The notes under the pieces are model-generated. The model worked only from the letters and a program-made list of their open reading frames with translations. It ran no database searches and was not told the origin of the DNA. Made by a program: the position numbers and the translations under genes. DNA of 31,373 bases from an uncultured Prevotella sp. (lineage in GTDB: Bacteria; Bacteroidota; Bacteroidia; Bacteroidales; Bacteroidaceae), in contig UQJC01000022.1 in NCBI GenBank assembly GCA_900541335.1, positions 1-31,373 of the forward strand, given 5' to 3'. Shown here one piece after another: positions 15,067 to 24,107 of this stretch (its first letter is position 1; each line of letters begins with the position of its first letter).

Positions 15067-15141
15067 AGACGGGCGGGGGCTTGTGGCACTCTTCCGCACA
15101 TACACAAGAAATCTTTCTAAACGACTCAACTTTACTCTTCT

Positions 15142-16482
15142 ATGCACTTTCGAATACAGATTAAGAATGTGACGATGGTCAACGAAGGCCGTCGCATGGT
15201 AGGTACCCTGGTAGTGGATGATGACCGTATTGAGGAAATCATCGAAGGCTGGGATGCTGAACCCGTTACCCCCGTTGATGAAGTAATTGACGGAACGGGA
15301 TGTTACCTGCTTCCAGGTGTGATCGATGATCACGTGCATTTCCGTGATCCCGGACTGACCGCGAAGGGCGATTTCAACAGTGAGAGTCGTGCGGCTGCTG
15401 CCGGTGGTGTGACGACCGTATTCGACATGCCCAACTGTTTGCCCCAAACCACTACGAAGGAGGCGTTTGAGGAGAAATGGCGCATTGCGGCTGCCAAGAG
15501 TGTGGTGAACTATGGTTTCTATTTCGGTGCAACTGCAGGCAATGCTTACGAACTGGAACACCTCAATCCGCGTAAGGTGGCGGGCATAAAGCTCTTTATG
15601 GGTGCCTCAACTGGCAATATGCTGGTCGACAACGAACGCTCGCTGCGTGCAATCTTTGAGTCGGCGCGATTGCCAATCATGACACACTGTGAGGATTCCC
15701 GGCTGATTGCTTCCAACCTGGATGCTGCCCGTCAGCAGTATGGAGACGACCCGGAAGTCGTACACCATGCTGAAATACGTAGTGAAGAAGCTTGTTGGCA
15801 GTCCACCAGTTTGGCCGTGAGCTTGGCGCGTGAAACGGAAGCCCGGTTGCACGTGGCCCATGTGACCACAGCTCGTGAACTGGAACTCTTTACTCCTCAT
15901 GACAAGCGCATTACGGCTGAGGCTTGTGTGGGTCACTTGCTCTTTACGGATGCAGACTATGCTCGTCTGGGTACGCGTATCAAGGTCAATCCGTCGATTA
16001 AGACTGCTGCCGACCGGGAGGCTTTGCGCAAGGCACTGAATACGGGACAGATTTATACCATTGGTACAGATCATGCCCCTCACCGCATGGCAGACAAGAT
16101 GGGCGGTTGTGTGCGTGCCGCTTCGGGTATGCCGATGATTCAGTTCTCGTTGGTGTCGATGCTTGAGTTGGTTGACGAAGGTGTATTGACCATCGAGCGG
16201 GTGGTAGAATTGATGTGTCACCATCCGGCTGACTTCTTGCAAGTCGAAAATCGTGGTTATTTGCGCGAAGGCTATATGGCTGACTTGGTGATGGTGCGTC
16301 CGCATGTGCCTTGGACACTGACACCTAACCGCATTCAGAGCCGTTGTAACTGGAGTCCGCTCGAAGGACATACGTTCCATTGGCGCGTAGAACGTACTTT
16401 CTGTAACGGCTTCCCGATTTACAATCGCGGTCACGTGACGGACGAGAAATATCGTGGTCGCCCCGTATCGTATGATCGATAA
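15142..16482 (+). CDS. pyrC: dihydroorotase
   Basis: The 446-residue amidohydrolase catalyses ring closure of carbamoyl-aspartate to dihydroorotate, the third step of pyrimidine synthesis, in the cytoplasm. All metal ligands of the family are present: H64 and H66 in DHVHFRDPG, the carboxylated lysine K150 in GIKLFMG, H182 in THCED, H240 in VAHVTT and D310 in GTDHAPH. The length and motifs place it with the larger, multifunctional-type dihydroorotases rather than the short E. coli PyrC. Allantoinase is a related alternative, but the motif set and the genome type favour dihydroorotase. An acyltransferase gene follows 147 bp later. Confidence 0.92.
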   Translation: MHFRIQIKNVTMVNEGRRMVGTLVVDDDRIEEIIEGWDAEPVTPVDEVIDGTGCYLLPGVIDDHVHFRDPGLTAKGDFNSESRAAAAGGVTTVFDMPNCLPQTTTKEAFEEKWRIAAAKSVVNYGFYFGATAGNAYELEHLNPRKVAGIKLFMGASTGNMLVDNERSLRAIFESARLPIMTHCEDSRLIASNLDAARQQYGDDPEVVHHAEIRSEEACWQSTSLAVSLARETEARLHVAHVTTARELELFTPHDKRITAEACVGHLLFTDADYARLGTRIKVNPSIKTAADREALRKALNTGQIYTIGTDHAPHRMADKMGGCVRAASGMPMIQFSLVSMLELVDEGVLTIERVVELMCHHPADFLQVENRGYLREGYMADLVMVRPHVPWTLTPNRIQSRCNWSPLEGHTFHWRVERTFCNGFPIYNRGHVTDEKYRGRPVSYDR

Positions 16483-16629
16483 GGTGCGGGGGTGAGCCAA
16501 CGATGTGATGATAATCATGGGGAAGAAAGCTTGCATGAGTCAATCAATGCTCAGAGAAGCTTATTTTCTGTGCAAGCCCTTCCTGCTCCAGAAGCAACCT
16601 TTAACTTCTTAATATCCAACAGCCTTCCC

Positions 16630-17379
16630 ATGCTTTACAAGCTTTACCAACTTCTTATCGCGTTGCCCATAATCTTTGTGGCAACCGTTCTGACCGCCTT
16701 GGTTACGATTATAGGTGGAATCTTCAATGCCCATTTCTGGGGGTATCATCCCGGTCGCATTTGGTCGAAAGTGGTGTGTCGGGTCTTGTTGTTGCCCATC
16801 CATGTGGAAGGACGCGAGAATATTGACCGCAAACAGAGCTATGTCTTTGTGGCCAACCATCAAGGACCGATGGACATCTTCTTGATTTACGGTTACTTGG
16901 GTCGTAACTTCAAGTGGATGATGAAAAAGGCGTTGCGCCGTATGCCGTTAGTAGGCTATGCCTGCTACAAAGCCCGTCATATCTTTGTAGACAAATCGGG
17001 ACCGAAGGCTATTAAGGAAACAATCGAACACGCTCGCTGTACGTTGCAGGGGGGGACTTCGCTGGTAGTCTTTCCCGAAGGTTCTCGTTCGTTTACGGGA
17101 CACATGGGACTTTTCCGCAAGGGTGCCTTCCAGTTGGCAGACGAATTGCAATTGCCCGTGGTGCCTATTACCATCGATGGTTCGTTTGACGTATTGACCC
17201 GTATGGCAGGGTTTAACTTTGTTCATCATCACCCCATGCGCCTGGTTATTCACAAACCCATCTTCCCGAAAGAAAGCAGCGCAGAGGAAATCCGTCGCAC
17301 AATGGACGAAAGTTATCGCGTCATCATGGCATCTTTACCCGAGAAGTATCAGGGATTTGTCAAGAATGAAGACCAGTAA
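16630..17379 (+). CDS. 1-acyl-sn-glycerol-3-phosphate acyltransferase (PlsC family)
   Basis: The 249-residue protein has an N-terminal hydrophobic region (about 8-33) and the PlsC domain: the HX4D motif NHQGPMD (H77, D82) and the FPEGSRS block (148-154). The enzyme adds the second acyl chain to lysophosphatidic acid, giving phosphatidic acid for membrane lipids. The ATG at 16630 is chosen because it opens directly on the membrane segment; the frame begins 46 codons earlier but that part is not family-like. A terminator follows 20 bp after the stop, closing the glycosyltransferase-pyrC-plsC group. Confidence 0.9.
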   Translation: MLYKLYQLLIALPIIFVATVLTALVTIIGGIFNAHFWGYHPGRIWSKVVCRVLLLPIHVEGRENIDRKQSYVFVANHQGPMDIFLIYGYLGRNFKWMMKKALRRMPLVGYACYKARHIFVDKSGPKAIKETIEHARCTLQGGTSLVVFPEGSRSFTGHMGLFRKGAFQLADELQLPVVPITIDGSFDVLTRMAGFNFVHHHPMRLVIHKPIFPKESSAEEIRRTMDESYRVIMASLPEKYQGFVKNEDQ

Positions 17380-17398
17380 AACAAGGTAAGCTGATTAT

Positions 17399-17438
17399 AC
17401 AAGAAGCCGTTCCGTCATCCTGCGGAGCGGCTTCTTGT
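17399..17438 (+). terminator. terminator after the acyltransferase gene
   Basis: ACAAGAAGCCG (17399-17409) pairs with CGGCTTCTTGT (17428-17438), extended inward by TCCG/CGGA. The T-tract is weak (CTTCTTGTG), but the stem is long and well placed. Confidence 0.75.
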
Positions 17439-17579
17439 GTATAGCGGGTGACGGAATGAAGAGCAGGGTGTGTCCCCATACTCCCCTTCAAGGTTTACTC
17501 TATTTGCATAGCGCAGAATACATTATTACCTATTAACGAACCATGATGCTTAACAAGTACACGTTTTATGCACATAGAT

Positions 17580-17610
17580 TTTGCTCATGTGCAATTAAAC
17601 TGTACTTTTG
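17580..17610 (+). promoter_or_regulatory. complete promoter of the porin gene (TTTG-19 bp-TACTTTTG)
   Basis: TTTG at 17580-17583 and TACTTTTG at 17603-17610 have exact 19-bp spacing. Start near 17617, leader about 22 nt. Confidence 0.85.
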
Positions 17611-17638
17611 CCGCCGTTTTTACCAATAGATACGATAA

Positions 17639-19222
17639 ATGAGAAAATTCATCTACACGGCTGCCCTCCTGATGGGCGTTGCAACGACGGCTCAGGCTGG
17701 CGGTTTTTTAACGAATACGAATCAGAGCGTAACCTTCTTGCGTAACCCGGCACGCGATGCCGCCATCAACGTGGACGGAGCTTACTTCAATCCCGCAGGT
17801 ATCGGCTTCCTGAACAATGGCTGGCATTTGGGCTTTCACTTGCAGAGTGCTTACCAGACGCGTAAAGCTACGGCAAACTTTGCTCCTTTCGGTATGGGTA
17901 CGGTCAATGGAGTGGCCAATCCGGCGGACGGCATCAAGCAGTATAAGGGCAAGGCTACGGCTCCTGTGATTCCTTCGTTGGACCTCGCTCGTGTAGGTGA
18001 CAAGTGGTTTGCATCGTTCCACTTCAGTATTATTGGCGGTGGCGGCAAATGTAAGTTTGACGAGAGCCTGGGTTCCTTTGAAAGTCAGGTGGCGATGATT
18101 CCGCAGTTGATCGAAGTGCTGGCTCCCGGTGCCGTGAGCGGTTATACGATGGATTCACGCATGCAGGGTCGTCAGTACTACTTTGGTGGCCAGTTTGGTG
18201 TGGGTTACAAGGTTACGCCCAACCTCAATGTGAGTGTGGGTGGTCGCGTGGTATATGCTGACTGTAACTATTACGGCTATGTGCGTAACATCGGTTTGAA
18301 GGTCAATACGCCGCAGGGAGCTATCCAAATGCCGGCTGGACAATTCTTCGAGAGCCAGAATATGCCGCACTTTGCCGGACTCGTGGCTGACCGCGAGCTC
18401 AACTGTGACCAAACGGGCTGGGGCTTTACGCCGATTATCGGTGTGGACTATAAGCTTGGCAAATGGAACCTTGCCGCGAAGTACGAGTTTAAGACGCGCA
18501 TGCGCTTGAAGAACCGCACGGGTGAGAACACGAGCGGACTCGAAGAGTATGATGACGGTAAGAAGATTGCAGCCGACCTGCCCGCTATCCTGACGCTCGG
18601 TGCACAGTATGAATTGCTCAAGAATGTACGCCTCTCGGGTGGTTTCCACTATTATTTCGACAAGCAGGCTACGCAGTACAAGAACCGCGAAGAGCACCTG
18701 AACGGAGGTAGCTGGGAAGTGCTTGCGGGTATGGAATATGACATCAATAAGCGTTGGACGGTTAGTGCCGGTTGGCAGACTACGCACTATGGTCTGGGCG
18801 ATGACAGCAAGTACATTACGGACATGAGTTTTGTAACGAACTCTAATTCGGTAGGTATCGGTGCTCGCTTCCAGCTCCGCAAGAAAGTGGCACTCAACAT
18901 TGCTTACTTCAAGACCTTCTATAAGCATTACAAGAAGGACTTCAAGGATTATGGTGGCGTGAAGGAAAAGTTTGGCTCCATGCTTCAGCCGATGACGCAA
19001 CAACTCACTGCTGGTGCGGCTAAGCTCAACGCAGTGATTGCCAATCCGCAGGCTACGGAAGAAATGAAGGCTGCTGCAAAGCAACAGCTCGGTGTGATCA
19101 ATCACGAGTTGGGCGCAATCGGTAAGATTGCAGGTGGTATGGCTGGTTTCAGTACCCAGGGTTCTGACACTTACCACCGTACGAACGACGTGTTCGGTCT
19201 CAGCCTTGAAATCGACTTCTAA
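17639..19222 (+). CDS. OmpP1/FadL-family outer-membrane transporter
   Basis: The 527-residue protein has a signal peptide (MRKFIYTAALLMGVATTAQA) and then the conserved FadL N-terminus: GGFLTNTNQSVTFLRNPARDA with VDGAYFNPAGIGFL. The rest alternates beta-strands ending in the aromatic-tipped LSLEIDF, as expected for a 14-strand outer-membrane barrel with an N-terminal plug. FadL-type channels carry long-chain fatty acids or other hydrophobic compounds; the substrate here is unknown. An unusual insertion of about 80 helical residues (after KDFKDYGG, up to GSDTYHR) lies before the last strand. It is monocistronic with a strong promoter and terminator. Neighbouring plsC suggests a loose lipid link only. 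Confidence 0.9.
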   Translation: MRKFIYTAALLMGVATTAQAGGFLTNTNQSVTFLRNPARDAAINVDGAYFNPAGIGFLNNGWHLGFHLQSAYQTRKATANFAPFGMGTVNGVANPADGIKQYKGKATAPVIPSLDLARVGDKWFASFHFSIIGGGGKCKFDESLGSFESQVAMIPQLIEVLAPGAVSGYTMDSRMQGRQYYFGGQFGVGYKVTPNLNVSVGGRVVYADCNYYGYVRNIGLKVNTPQGAIQMPAGQFFESQNMPHFAGLVADRELNCDQTGWGFTPIIGVDYKLGKWNLAAKYEFKTRMRLKNRTGENTSGLEEYDDGKKIAADLPAILTLGAQYELLKNVRLSGGFHYYFDKQATQYKNREEHLNGGSWEVLAGMEYDINKRWTVSAGWQTTHYGLGDDSKYITDMSFVTNSNSVGIGARFQLRKKVALNIAYFKTFYKHYKKDFKDYGGVKEKFGSMLQPMTQQLTAGAAKLNAVIANPQATEEMKAAAKQQLGVINHELGAIGKIAGGMAGFSTQGSDTYHRTNDVFGLSLEIDF

Positions 19223-19242
19223 GTGAGAAGAAGGACATAAAG

Positions 19243-19291
19243 AAGAACTCCGGTTTCTTTCCCCCGTGTGGGGACGGAAACCGGAGTTCTT
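19243..19291 (+). terminator. terminator after the porin gene, probably bidirectional
   Basis: AAGAACTCCGGTTTC (19243-19257) pairs perfectly with GAAACCGGAGTTCTT (19277-19291), followed by TTGTGG. It lies between convergent genes and may also serve the histidine phosphatase gene. Confidence 0.88.
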
Positions 19292-19387
19292 TTGTGGTAG
19301 GTGTGAATGAGGAGAAGGAGGGGGGGAACGACCTTACCCTATAATGGTCGGGTGAGGTTGTTCTTCGTCAGCTCCTGTGGCGGAGTC

Positions 19388-19957
19388 TCAATCGGTTGCA
19401 ATCTCGTCTTCATCGCTGAGCAGATGGGCGGGGAGCCGGTCGAGGGTTACGCTGCGAACTTCCGCGTTGTGCATGCGCGGGATGTCCCGGATATTTTGGC
19501 AAGCCAGGGTGGCGAGGATGCAACGGTTGAAGAGTCCGTGACCTACGGCAAGCACTCGCTGGTTGTCGTGGTGTTCGAAGAGGTAGCGGAGAAATTGGGT
19601 GGCACGGATGTAGAGTGCCCCAATACTTTCGGTGTCGGCAGGGAAGTTTCCCTTGAGAGCCTGGGCCTCGGTGAGCGAGATGCCTGTAGCACTGCCCCAA
19701 TCGCGTTCGCGCAATAAGGGACAGGGAATGAGGGGCAACTGGAATGCTTCGTTGAGAATGGCGGCAGTGTCGAGTGTGCGCTGAAGGTCGCTGGCAAGCA
19801 ATACATCAAAGGATTTACCACTTTGTACGAGTTGTTCGCGGAGGGCGGCAACCTGTGTCTTACCGCGTGTGGTGAGATGTCCGGGTAGATGGCCCTGCAT
19901 GATTTGGGCAACGTTTTCCTCTGTTTCGCCGTGACGTACTAAATAAAGTTCTATCAT
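19388..19957 (-). CDS. histidine phosphatase family protein
   Basis: The 189-residue protein has the phosphoglycerate mutase-like signature LVRHGET with the phosphorylated His9, Arg60 in SDLQRT, the acid Glu84 in LLRERDWG, and the second catalytic His140 in AVGHG. It is of the CobC/GpmB-like type, which removes phosphate from small molecules. The substrate cannot be told; alpha-ribazole phosphatase or a general phosphatase are options. It is a single gene, convergent with the porin. A TATCTTTG box on the minus strand at 20202-20195 is a possible distant promoter, and an inverted repeat GGCATT-6-AATGCC (19970-19987) lies just upstream of the start. Confidence 0.88.
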   Translation of the reverse strand: MIELYLVRHGETEENVAQIMQGHLPGHLTTRGKTQVAALREQLVQSGKSFDVLLASDLQRTLDTAAILNEAFQLPLIPCPLLRERDWGSATGISLTEAQALKGNFPADTESIGALYIRATQFLRYLFEHHDNQRVLAVGHGLFNRCILATLACQNIRDIPRMHNAEVRSVTLDRLPAHLLSDEDEIATD

Positions 19958-20383
19958 ATAAATATATAGGGCATTGCTAAAAATGCCAGTTTGAGAGTCT
20001 TTGAGTTCTATAGGTGAAGAGGTAGAGTTATGTAAGCGTGGAGAAGCTTAGAGAGCACGTTGGGATATTCTTTAAACTTTTCGGTTTATAAACTCTGAGT
20101 CAATTTAACCTGCAACTTTTCAACTGATAAATATTAGAACCAGCCAATTAGGTATAGCTTGGTTCGTGACGGTTCGTCTATACGTTTGTGGTTGCAAAGA
20201 TACTTCACTCGTCTGAATGATGTCCTAATCAGCATAAAACAATTAACTTTGCGCGCAAATTTAACAGCAAAGAAACTGTAGTTTCCTCTTGAACGGTACA
20301 GATGGACAGAGATAAATAGGGGTAATCCTGTTTGTTTCGTCCTATCCTCCAAGGATTTCAACACTCAAATATAGCAACCGGTT
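19958..20383. promoter_or_regulatory. 426-bp divergent control region between the phosphatase gene and glnN
   Basis: No gene is visible. From left to right it holds an inverted repeat GGCATT-6-AATGCC (19970-19987), a 10-bp palindrome GTTTATAAAC (20084-20093), a minus-strand -7 box TATCTTTG (20202-20195), a plus-strand -7 box TAACTTTG (20244-20251), and an inverted repeat GAAACT-GT-AGTTTC (20272-20285) placed about 20 nt after the plus-strand -7 box. Neither -7 box has a clear -33 element. The last repeat is well placed for an operator or an RNA hairpin in the ~126-nt glnN leader. Confidence 0.5.
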
Positions 20384-22576
20384 ATGAGTAACCTCCGATT
20401 TAAAGTAGTGGAAGACGCCTTTAAGAAGCGTCCCCTCGAAGTCCAGGCTCCTAAAGAGCGTCCATCCGAGTACTTCGGAAAGTATGTGTTTAACCAGGAG
20501 AAGATGTTTAAGTATCTCTCGCTGACCACCTACCTGCAACTGCGCGAGGTGATAGAGAAGGGTACGCCGCTTCCCCTCTCCGTTGCCAATGATGTGGCGA
20601 AGGGCATGAAGCAATGGGCCATGGAAATGGGAGTTACCCACTGTACTCACTGGTTTCAGCCGCTGACCGAAGGTACGGCGGAGAAGCACGATGCCTTTGT
20701 GGAACACGACATGAAGGGAGGCATGGTGGAGGAATTTTCGGGTAAGCTCCTTGTACAACAAGAGCCTGATGCTTCCTCTTTCCCCAATGGCGGTATTCGT
20801 TCTACGTTTGAAGCTCGAGGTTACTCAGCCTGGGATCCCGCTTCGCCTGTCTTCATTGTGGGCGACACGCTGATGATTCCTACCGTCTTTGTCAGCTTCA
20901 CGGGAGAAGCTCTTGACTATAAGGCTCCGCTGAAGAAGTCGATTGCCGCTGTAGACCGTGCGGCTACGGCTGTATGCCAATACTTTGACCCCAAGGTGAG
21001 CCGCGTGACGTGTAACCTCGGTTGGGAACAGGAGTACTTCCTTGTAGACGAGGGACTCTATGCCGCCCGCCCCGACCTCTTGCTCACGGGACGTACCTTG
21101 ATGGGACATGATTCGGCCAAGAACCAGCAGATGGACGACCACTATTTCGGTGCGATACCTGAACGGGTAGCTGAATTCATGCGCGACCTCGAAATTCAGG
21201 CTTGGGAACTGGGTATTCCCTGTAAGACACGCCATAACGAGGTGGCTCCCAACCAGTTTGAGTTGGCTCCGATCTTTGAGGAATGTAACTTGGCTGTCGA
21301 TCACAATATGCTCATCATGTCGCTGATGCGCAAGATTGCTCGCAAGCACGGTTTCCGCTGCTTGCTCCACGAGAAGCCTTTTGCCGGTATCAACGGTTCG
21401 GGTAAGCACAATAACTGGAGTTTGACTACCAACACAGGAGTATTGCTCCATGCACCGGGCAAGACGCCCGAGGAAATTCTCCGTTTTGTTGTCTTTGTAG
21501 TAGAAACTTTGATGGCTGTGTGGCGTCACAACGGATTGCTCAAGGCTTCTATCATGAGTGCTACGAACGACCATCGTCTCGGTGCACACGAAGCTCCTCC
21601 GGCTATCATCTCCAGCTTCCTCGGTACACAAATCAGCGAGTTGCTGGAGAAGGTGGAAAATTCAACGACGGAGGAACTCTTTACGCTCGAAGGCAAGCAC
21701 GGTGTGCAACTCGACGTGCCGCAGATTCCCGAATTGATGGTGGACAACACGGACCGTAATCGTACTTCGCCCTTTGCCTTCACGGGTAATCGCTTTGAGT
21801 TCCGTGCGGTGGGTTCGACTGCGAACTGTGCCAGTGCGATGATTGCTCTCAATACGGCTATGGCTGAATCGCTCACCGACTTCAAGAAGCGTGTGGACGA
21901 GCGCATTGCCGGAGGCGAAAGTAAAATCAGTGCCATCCTCGACGTGGTGCGCGAAGACATTAAGACTTGCAAGCCTATTCACTTCGACGGTAATGGATAT
22001 AGCGACGAATGGAAAGAAGAGGCTGTTCGTCGCGGTTTGGACTGCGAAACCTCTTGTCCGCTTATCTTCGACCGTTACTTGGACGACGAAACGGTGCAGA
22101 TGTTTGAGCGCATGAAGGTGATGAACCGTCATGAACTCGAAGCTCGTAACGAAATCAAGTGGGAAACGTACCAAAAGAAGGTGCAGATTGAGGCACGTGT
22201 GTTGGGTGACCTCTGTATGAATCACATCATCCCTGTGGCTACGAAGTACCAGAGCGAATTGGTGGACAATGTGCACAAGATTCAGCTTGCGTTCTCAGAC
22301 CCCGAACGGGTGAAGAATTTGACGGCTTACAACATTGACTTGATCGATAAGATTAACCGCCACACTAGCTTTATTGCTGAAAACGTGGAGGAAATGGTTG
22401 AAAAGCGTAAGGTGATCAATCGTATTGAGAACATTCGTGAACTGGCCATTGCTTACCACGACGAAATTGTTCCTTACTTTGACCAAATCCGTTACCACAT
22501 TGATAAATTGGAGCTCATTGTGGAAGATGAGATGTGGACGTTGCCGAAGTATCGCGAACTGTTGTTTATCAGATAA
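20384..22576 (+). CDS. glnN: type III glutamine synthetase
   Basis: The 730-residue length identifies the GSIII class common in Bacteroidota, larger than GSI (about 470). It makes glutamine from glutamate, ammonia and ATP as a dodecamer in the cytoplasm. Motifs: NLGWEQEYFLVD (211-222, metal-binding Glu), KTRHNEVAPNQFELAPIFEE (281-300), and the glutamate/ATP-site loop FAGINGSGKHNNWSL (333-347). N-terminal GSIII_N region about 20-170; the C-terminal ~170 residues are a helical extension typical of the class. No key residue is missing. It is monocistronic, with a terminator 12 bp after the stop, and is probably nitrogen-regulated through the upstream region. Confidence 0.96.
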   Translation: MSNLRFKVVEDAFKKRPLEVQAPKERPSEYFGKYVFNQEKMFKYLSLTTYLQLREVIEKGTPLPLSVANDVAKGMKQWAMEMGVTHCTHWFQPLTEGTAEKHDAFVEHDMKGGMVEEFSGKLLVQQEPDASSFPNGGIRSTFEARGYSAWDPASPVFIVGDTLMIPTVFVSFTGEALDYKAPLKKSIAAVDRAATAVCQYFDPKVSRVTCNLGWEQEYFLVDEGLYAARPDLLLTGRTLMGHDSAKNQQMDDHYFGAIPERVAEFMRDLEIQAWELGIPCKTRHNEVAPNQFELAPIFEECNLAVDHNMLIMSLMRKIARKHGFRCLLHEKPFAGINGSGKHNNWSLTTNTGVLLHAPGKTPEEILRFVVFVVETLMAVWRHNGLLKASIMSATNDHRLGAHEAPPAIISSFLGTQISELLEKVENSTTEELFTLEGKHGVQLDVPQIPELMVDNTDRNRTSPFAFTGNRFEFRAVGSTANCASAMIALNTAMAESLTDFKKRVDERIAGGESKISAILDVVREDIKTCKPIHFDGNGYSDEWKEEAVRRGLDCETSCPLIFDRYLDDETVQMFERMKVMNRHELEARNEIKWETYQKKVQIEARVLGDLCMNHIIPVATKYQSELVDNVHKIQLAFSDPERVKNLTAYNIDLIDKINRHTSFIAENVEEMVEKRKVINRIENIRELAIAYHDEIVPYFDQIRYHIDKLELIVEDEMWTLPKYRELLFIR

Positions 22577-22588
22577 CATCCCTTTTTT

Positions 22589-22617
22589 ACTGTGCCGGCC
22601 CGTGGGGTCGGCACAGT
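22589..22617 (+). terminator. terminator after glnN
   Basis: ACTGTGCCG (22589-22597) pairs with CGGCACAGT (22609-22617), followed by GTGTGTTTTATAA. The preceding run of six T at 22583-22588 gives little T-tract on the other strand, so it reads on the plus strand. Confidence 0.8.
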
Positions 22618-22773
22618 GTGTTTTATAAGGTATATATAAGGAGAACTTCCTTGCTGTCCATCCTTGTTTCTTAGTCGTTAAAAAGAGGCAAGATAGGAAG
22701 GGAGGGCGTACGGCGCCTTGGTGGATGGGGAAAAAGGAATAAAAGGAAATGTCGATACGAACTTTTCCAGCTT

Positions 22774-22805
22774 CTTGTACATACCGAGCAGTCGTTGTAC
22801 ATTTG
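22774..22805 (+). promoter_or_regulatory. promoter of the thioredoxin-like gene (CTTG-20 bp-TACATTTG)
   Basis: TACATTTG at 22798-22805 follows CTTG at 22774-22777 with 20 bp between. Start near 22811. Confidence 0.65.
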
Positions 22806-22822
22806 CACTCTAAGAATTTGAT

Positions 22823-23917
22823 ATGAAACTCATGACTATGAACATCCGAAAATTCCTCTTGGCGGGGTTGCTCGTTGCGCCCGCCTGCGTGCTTCAGGCA
22901 CAGCAATACACGGTCGAAGGTGTTGCACCTAAAGGTGTGCAGTCGGTAACACTTCACCACATTGAACAAAACACGAGCGAAAAAGCGAAGGTCGTAAACG
23001 GTAAGTTTCAGTTTAGTGGTAATGCGGACGGAAAACTCTTTGCCTTGGTTTCGACGGGGGAAGAACAGCGCATTCCTTTGCTGCTTGACGGTAATGTAAC
23101 GGTTGATTTCGCCACGGGAAAGTCAAAAGGTACTCCTGAAAATGAGGCTTTCAGCCAGTGGGGAGAGCGTTTTACGAAGTTGCAGAATCAATATGTCAAG
23201 CTGTTGCAGGATTATCGTACCTTGCGCAGTAAGGAACAAAACATACCCGAAAACGTGACGGAACGCTTTAGCAAGCGAGCAGACTCTTTACTGTCGGCTA
23301 TCAATGACTTGACGATCAAGTGTTGCGAGACCAACCGTCAGTATAAGTTTCCAGCTCTCTTCCTGATTAGTGCTGTCAATTCGTTGCCCAAGGAGACGGT
23401 GGTTCGCTTGGTCGAGGAAGGCAATCCTGCTTACATGCAGATTTCACTGACTAAGCCTATCAAGCGCAGTGTGGAGGGATGGAAGCGTCAGTTGCCTGGT
23501 ACGGCCTATACGGACTTGGAGCTGAATGACCGTAACGGTAAATCGCACAAACTGTCTGAATATATTGGTCGTGGAAAGTATGTGCTGATTGATTTCTGGG
23601 CTTCGTGGTGTGGCCCTTGCCGTCGTGAAATGCCGAATGTCAAGGCACTGTATGAGAAATATAAGAATCGTGGATTTGACATTGTCGGCTTGTCGTTTGA
23701 CAACGAAGCGAAAGCTTGGACGGATGCCATTGACAAGATGGGCTTGCCCTGGCATCACCTCTCTGACTTGAAGGGGTGGAAGAGTCTGGCCGCTTCGACT
23801 TATGGTATTAATTCGATTCCAGCAACCTTGCTCATTGGTCCGGATGGTAAAATTGTAGCCAGTGGACTTTCGACGCCTGAGTTGGACAAGAAACTGGAAC
23901 AGTTGCTGAAGAAGTAA
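22823..23917 (+). CDS. TlpA-like thiol-disulfide oxidoreductase with DUF4369 domain
   Basis: The 364-residue periplasmic protein has a signal peptide (cleavage near VLQA-QQ), a DUF4369 beta-domain (about 28-115), a helical linker, and a C-terminal AhpC/TSA-Redoxin domain (about 228-364). The active site is FWASWCGPCRREM with Cys263 and Cys266, and the cis-proline loop is SIPAT. Such proteins reduce or shuffle disulfides in the envelope of Bacteroidota. Three in-frame ATGs (22823, 22832, 22838) compete; the last would give the most typical signal peptide (MNIRKFLLAG) and a 28-nt leader. Single gene with its own promoter. Confidence 0.92.
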   Translation: MKLMTMNIRKFLLAGLLVAPACVLQAQQYTVEGVAPKGVQSVTLHHIEQNTSEKAKVVNGKFQFSGNADGKLFALVSTGEEQRIPLLLDGNVTVDFATGKSKGTPENEAFSQWGERFTKLQNQYVKLLQDYRTLRSKEQNIPENVTERFSKRADSLLSAINDLTIKCCETNRQYKFPALFLISAVNSLPKETVVRLVEEGNPAYMQISLTKPIKRSVEGWKRQLPGTAYTDLELNDRNGKSHKLSEYIGRGKYVLIDFWASWCGPCRREMPNVKALYEKYKNRGFDIVGLSFDNEAKAWTDAIDKMGLPWHHLSDLKGWKSLAASTYGINSIPATLLIGPDGKIVASGLSTPELDKKLEQLLKK

Positions 23918-24016
23918 TTGCTTCCCTTCCGAAGGGGAGTATGACTGATAGATCGCACTCGCCCCGGTCTGTGGGGAGGGGTGGGTGGTGTTCAATCTGA
24001 CACCCTATGAAAAAGT

Positions 24017-24053
24017 GAACGGGAGGTAGCCTGATGCAGGTTACCTCCCGTTC
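24017..24053 (+). terminator. terminator after the thioredoxin-like gene
   Basis: GAACGGGAGGTA (24017-24028) pairs with TACCTCCCGTTC (24042-24053), extended through a G-T pair to CCTG/CAGG, and is followed by GCTTTTG. Confidence 0.85.
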
Positions 24054-24082
24054 GCTTTTGCAAGCCCTTCTTGCGTAAGGGT

Positions 24083-24107
24083 ACAAAAAAAAGGGCTTCC
24101 GCCCTTT
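24083..24107 (-). terminator. terminator of the putative minus-strand RNA
   Basis: On the minus strand AAAGGGC (24107-24101), loop GGAA, then GCCCTTT (24096-24090) continue into an unbroken T-tract through 24085. It is the clearest intrinsic terminator of the region and faces no protein gene, which argues for an RNA gene. Confidence 0.85.

Noticed and set aside
15607..16536. 309-codon open frame antisense to dihydroorotase
   Set aside because: All catalytic residues of dihydroorotase lie in the plus-strand frame; the antisense product resembles nothing.
18155..19177. 340-codon open frame on the minus strand inside the FadL-type porin gene
   Set aside because: The porin frame has signal peptide, family motifs and a consensus promoter; the antisense frame is a codon-bias shadow.
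20825..21631. 268-codon open frame antisense to glnN
   Set aside because: It is entirely inside the conserved glutamine synthetase catalytic region.
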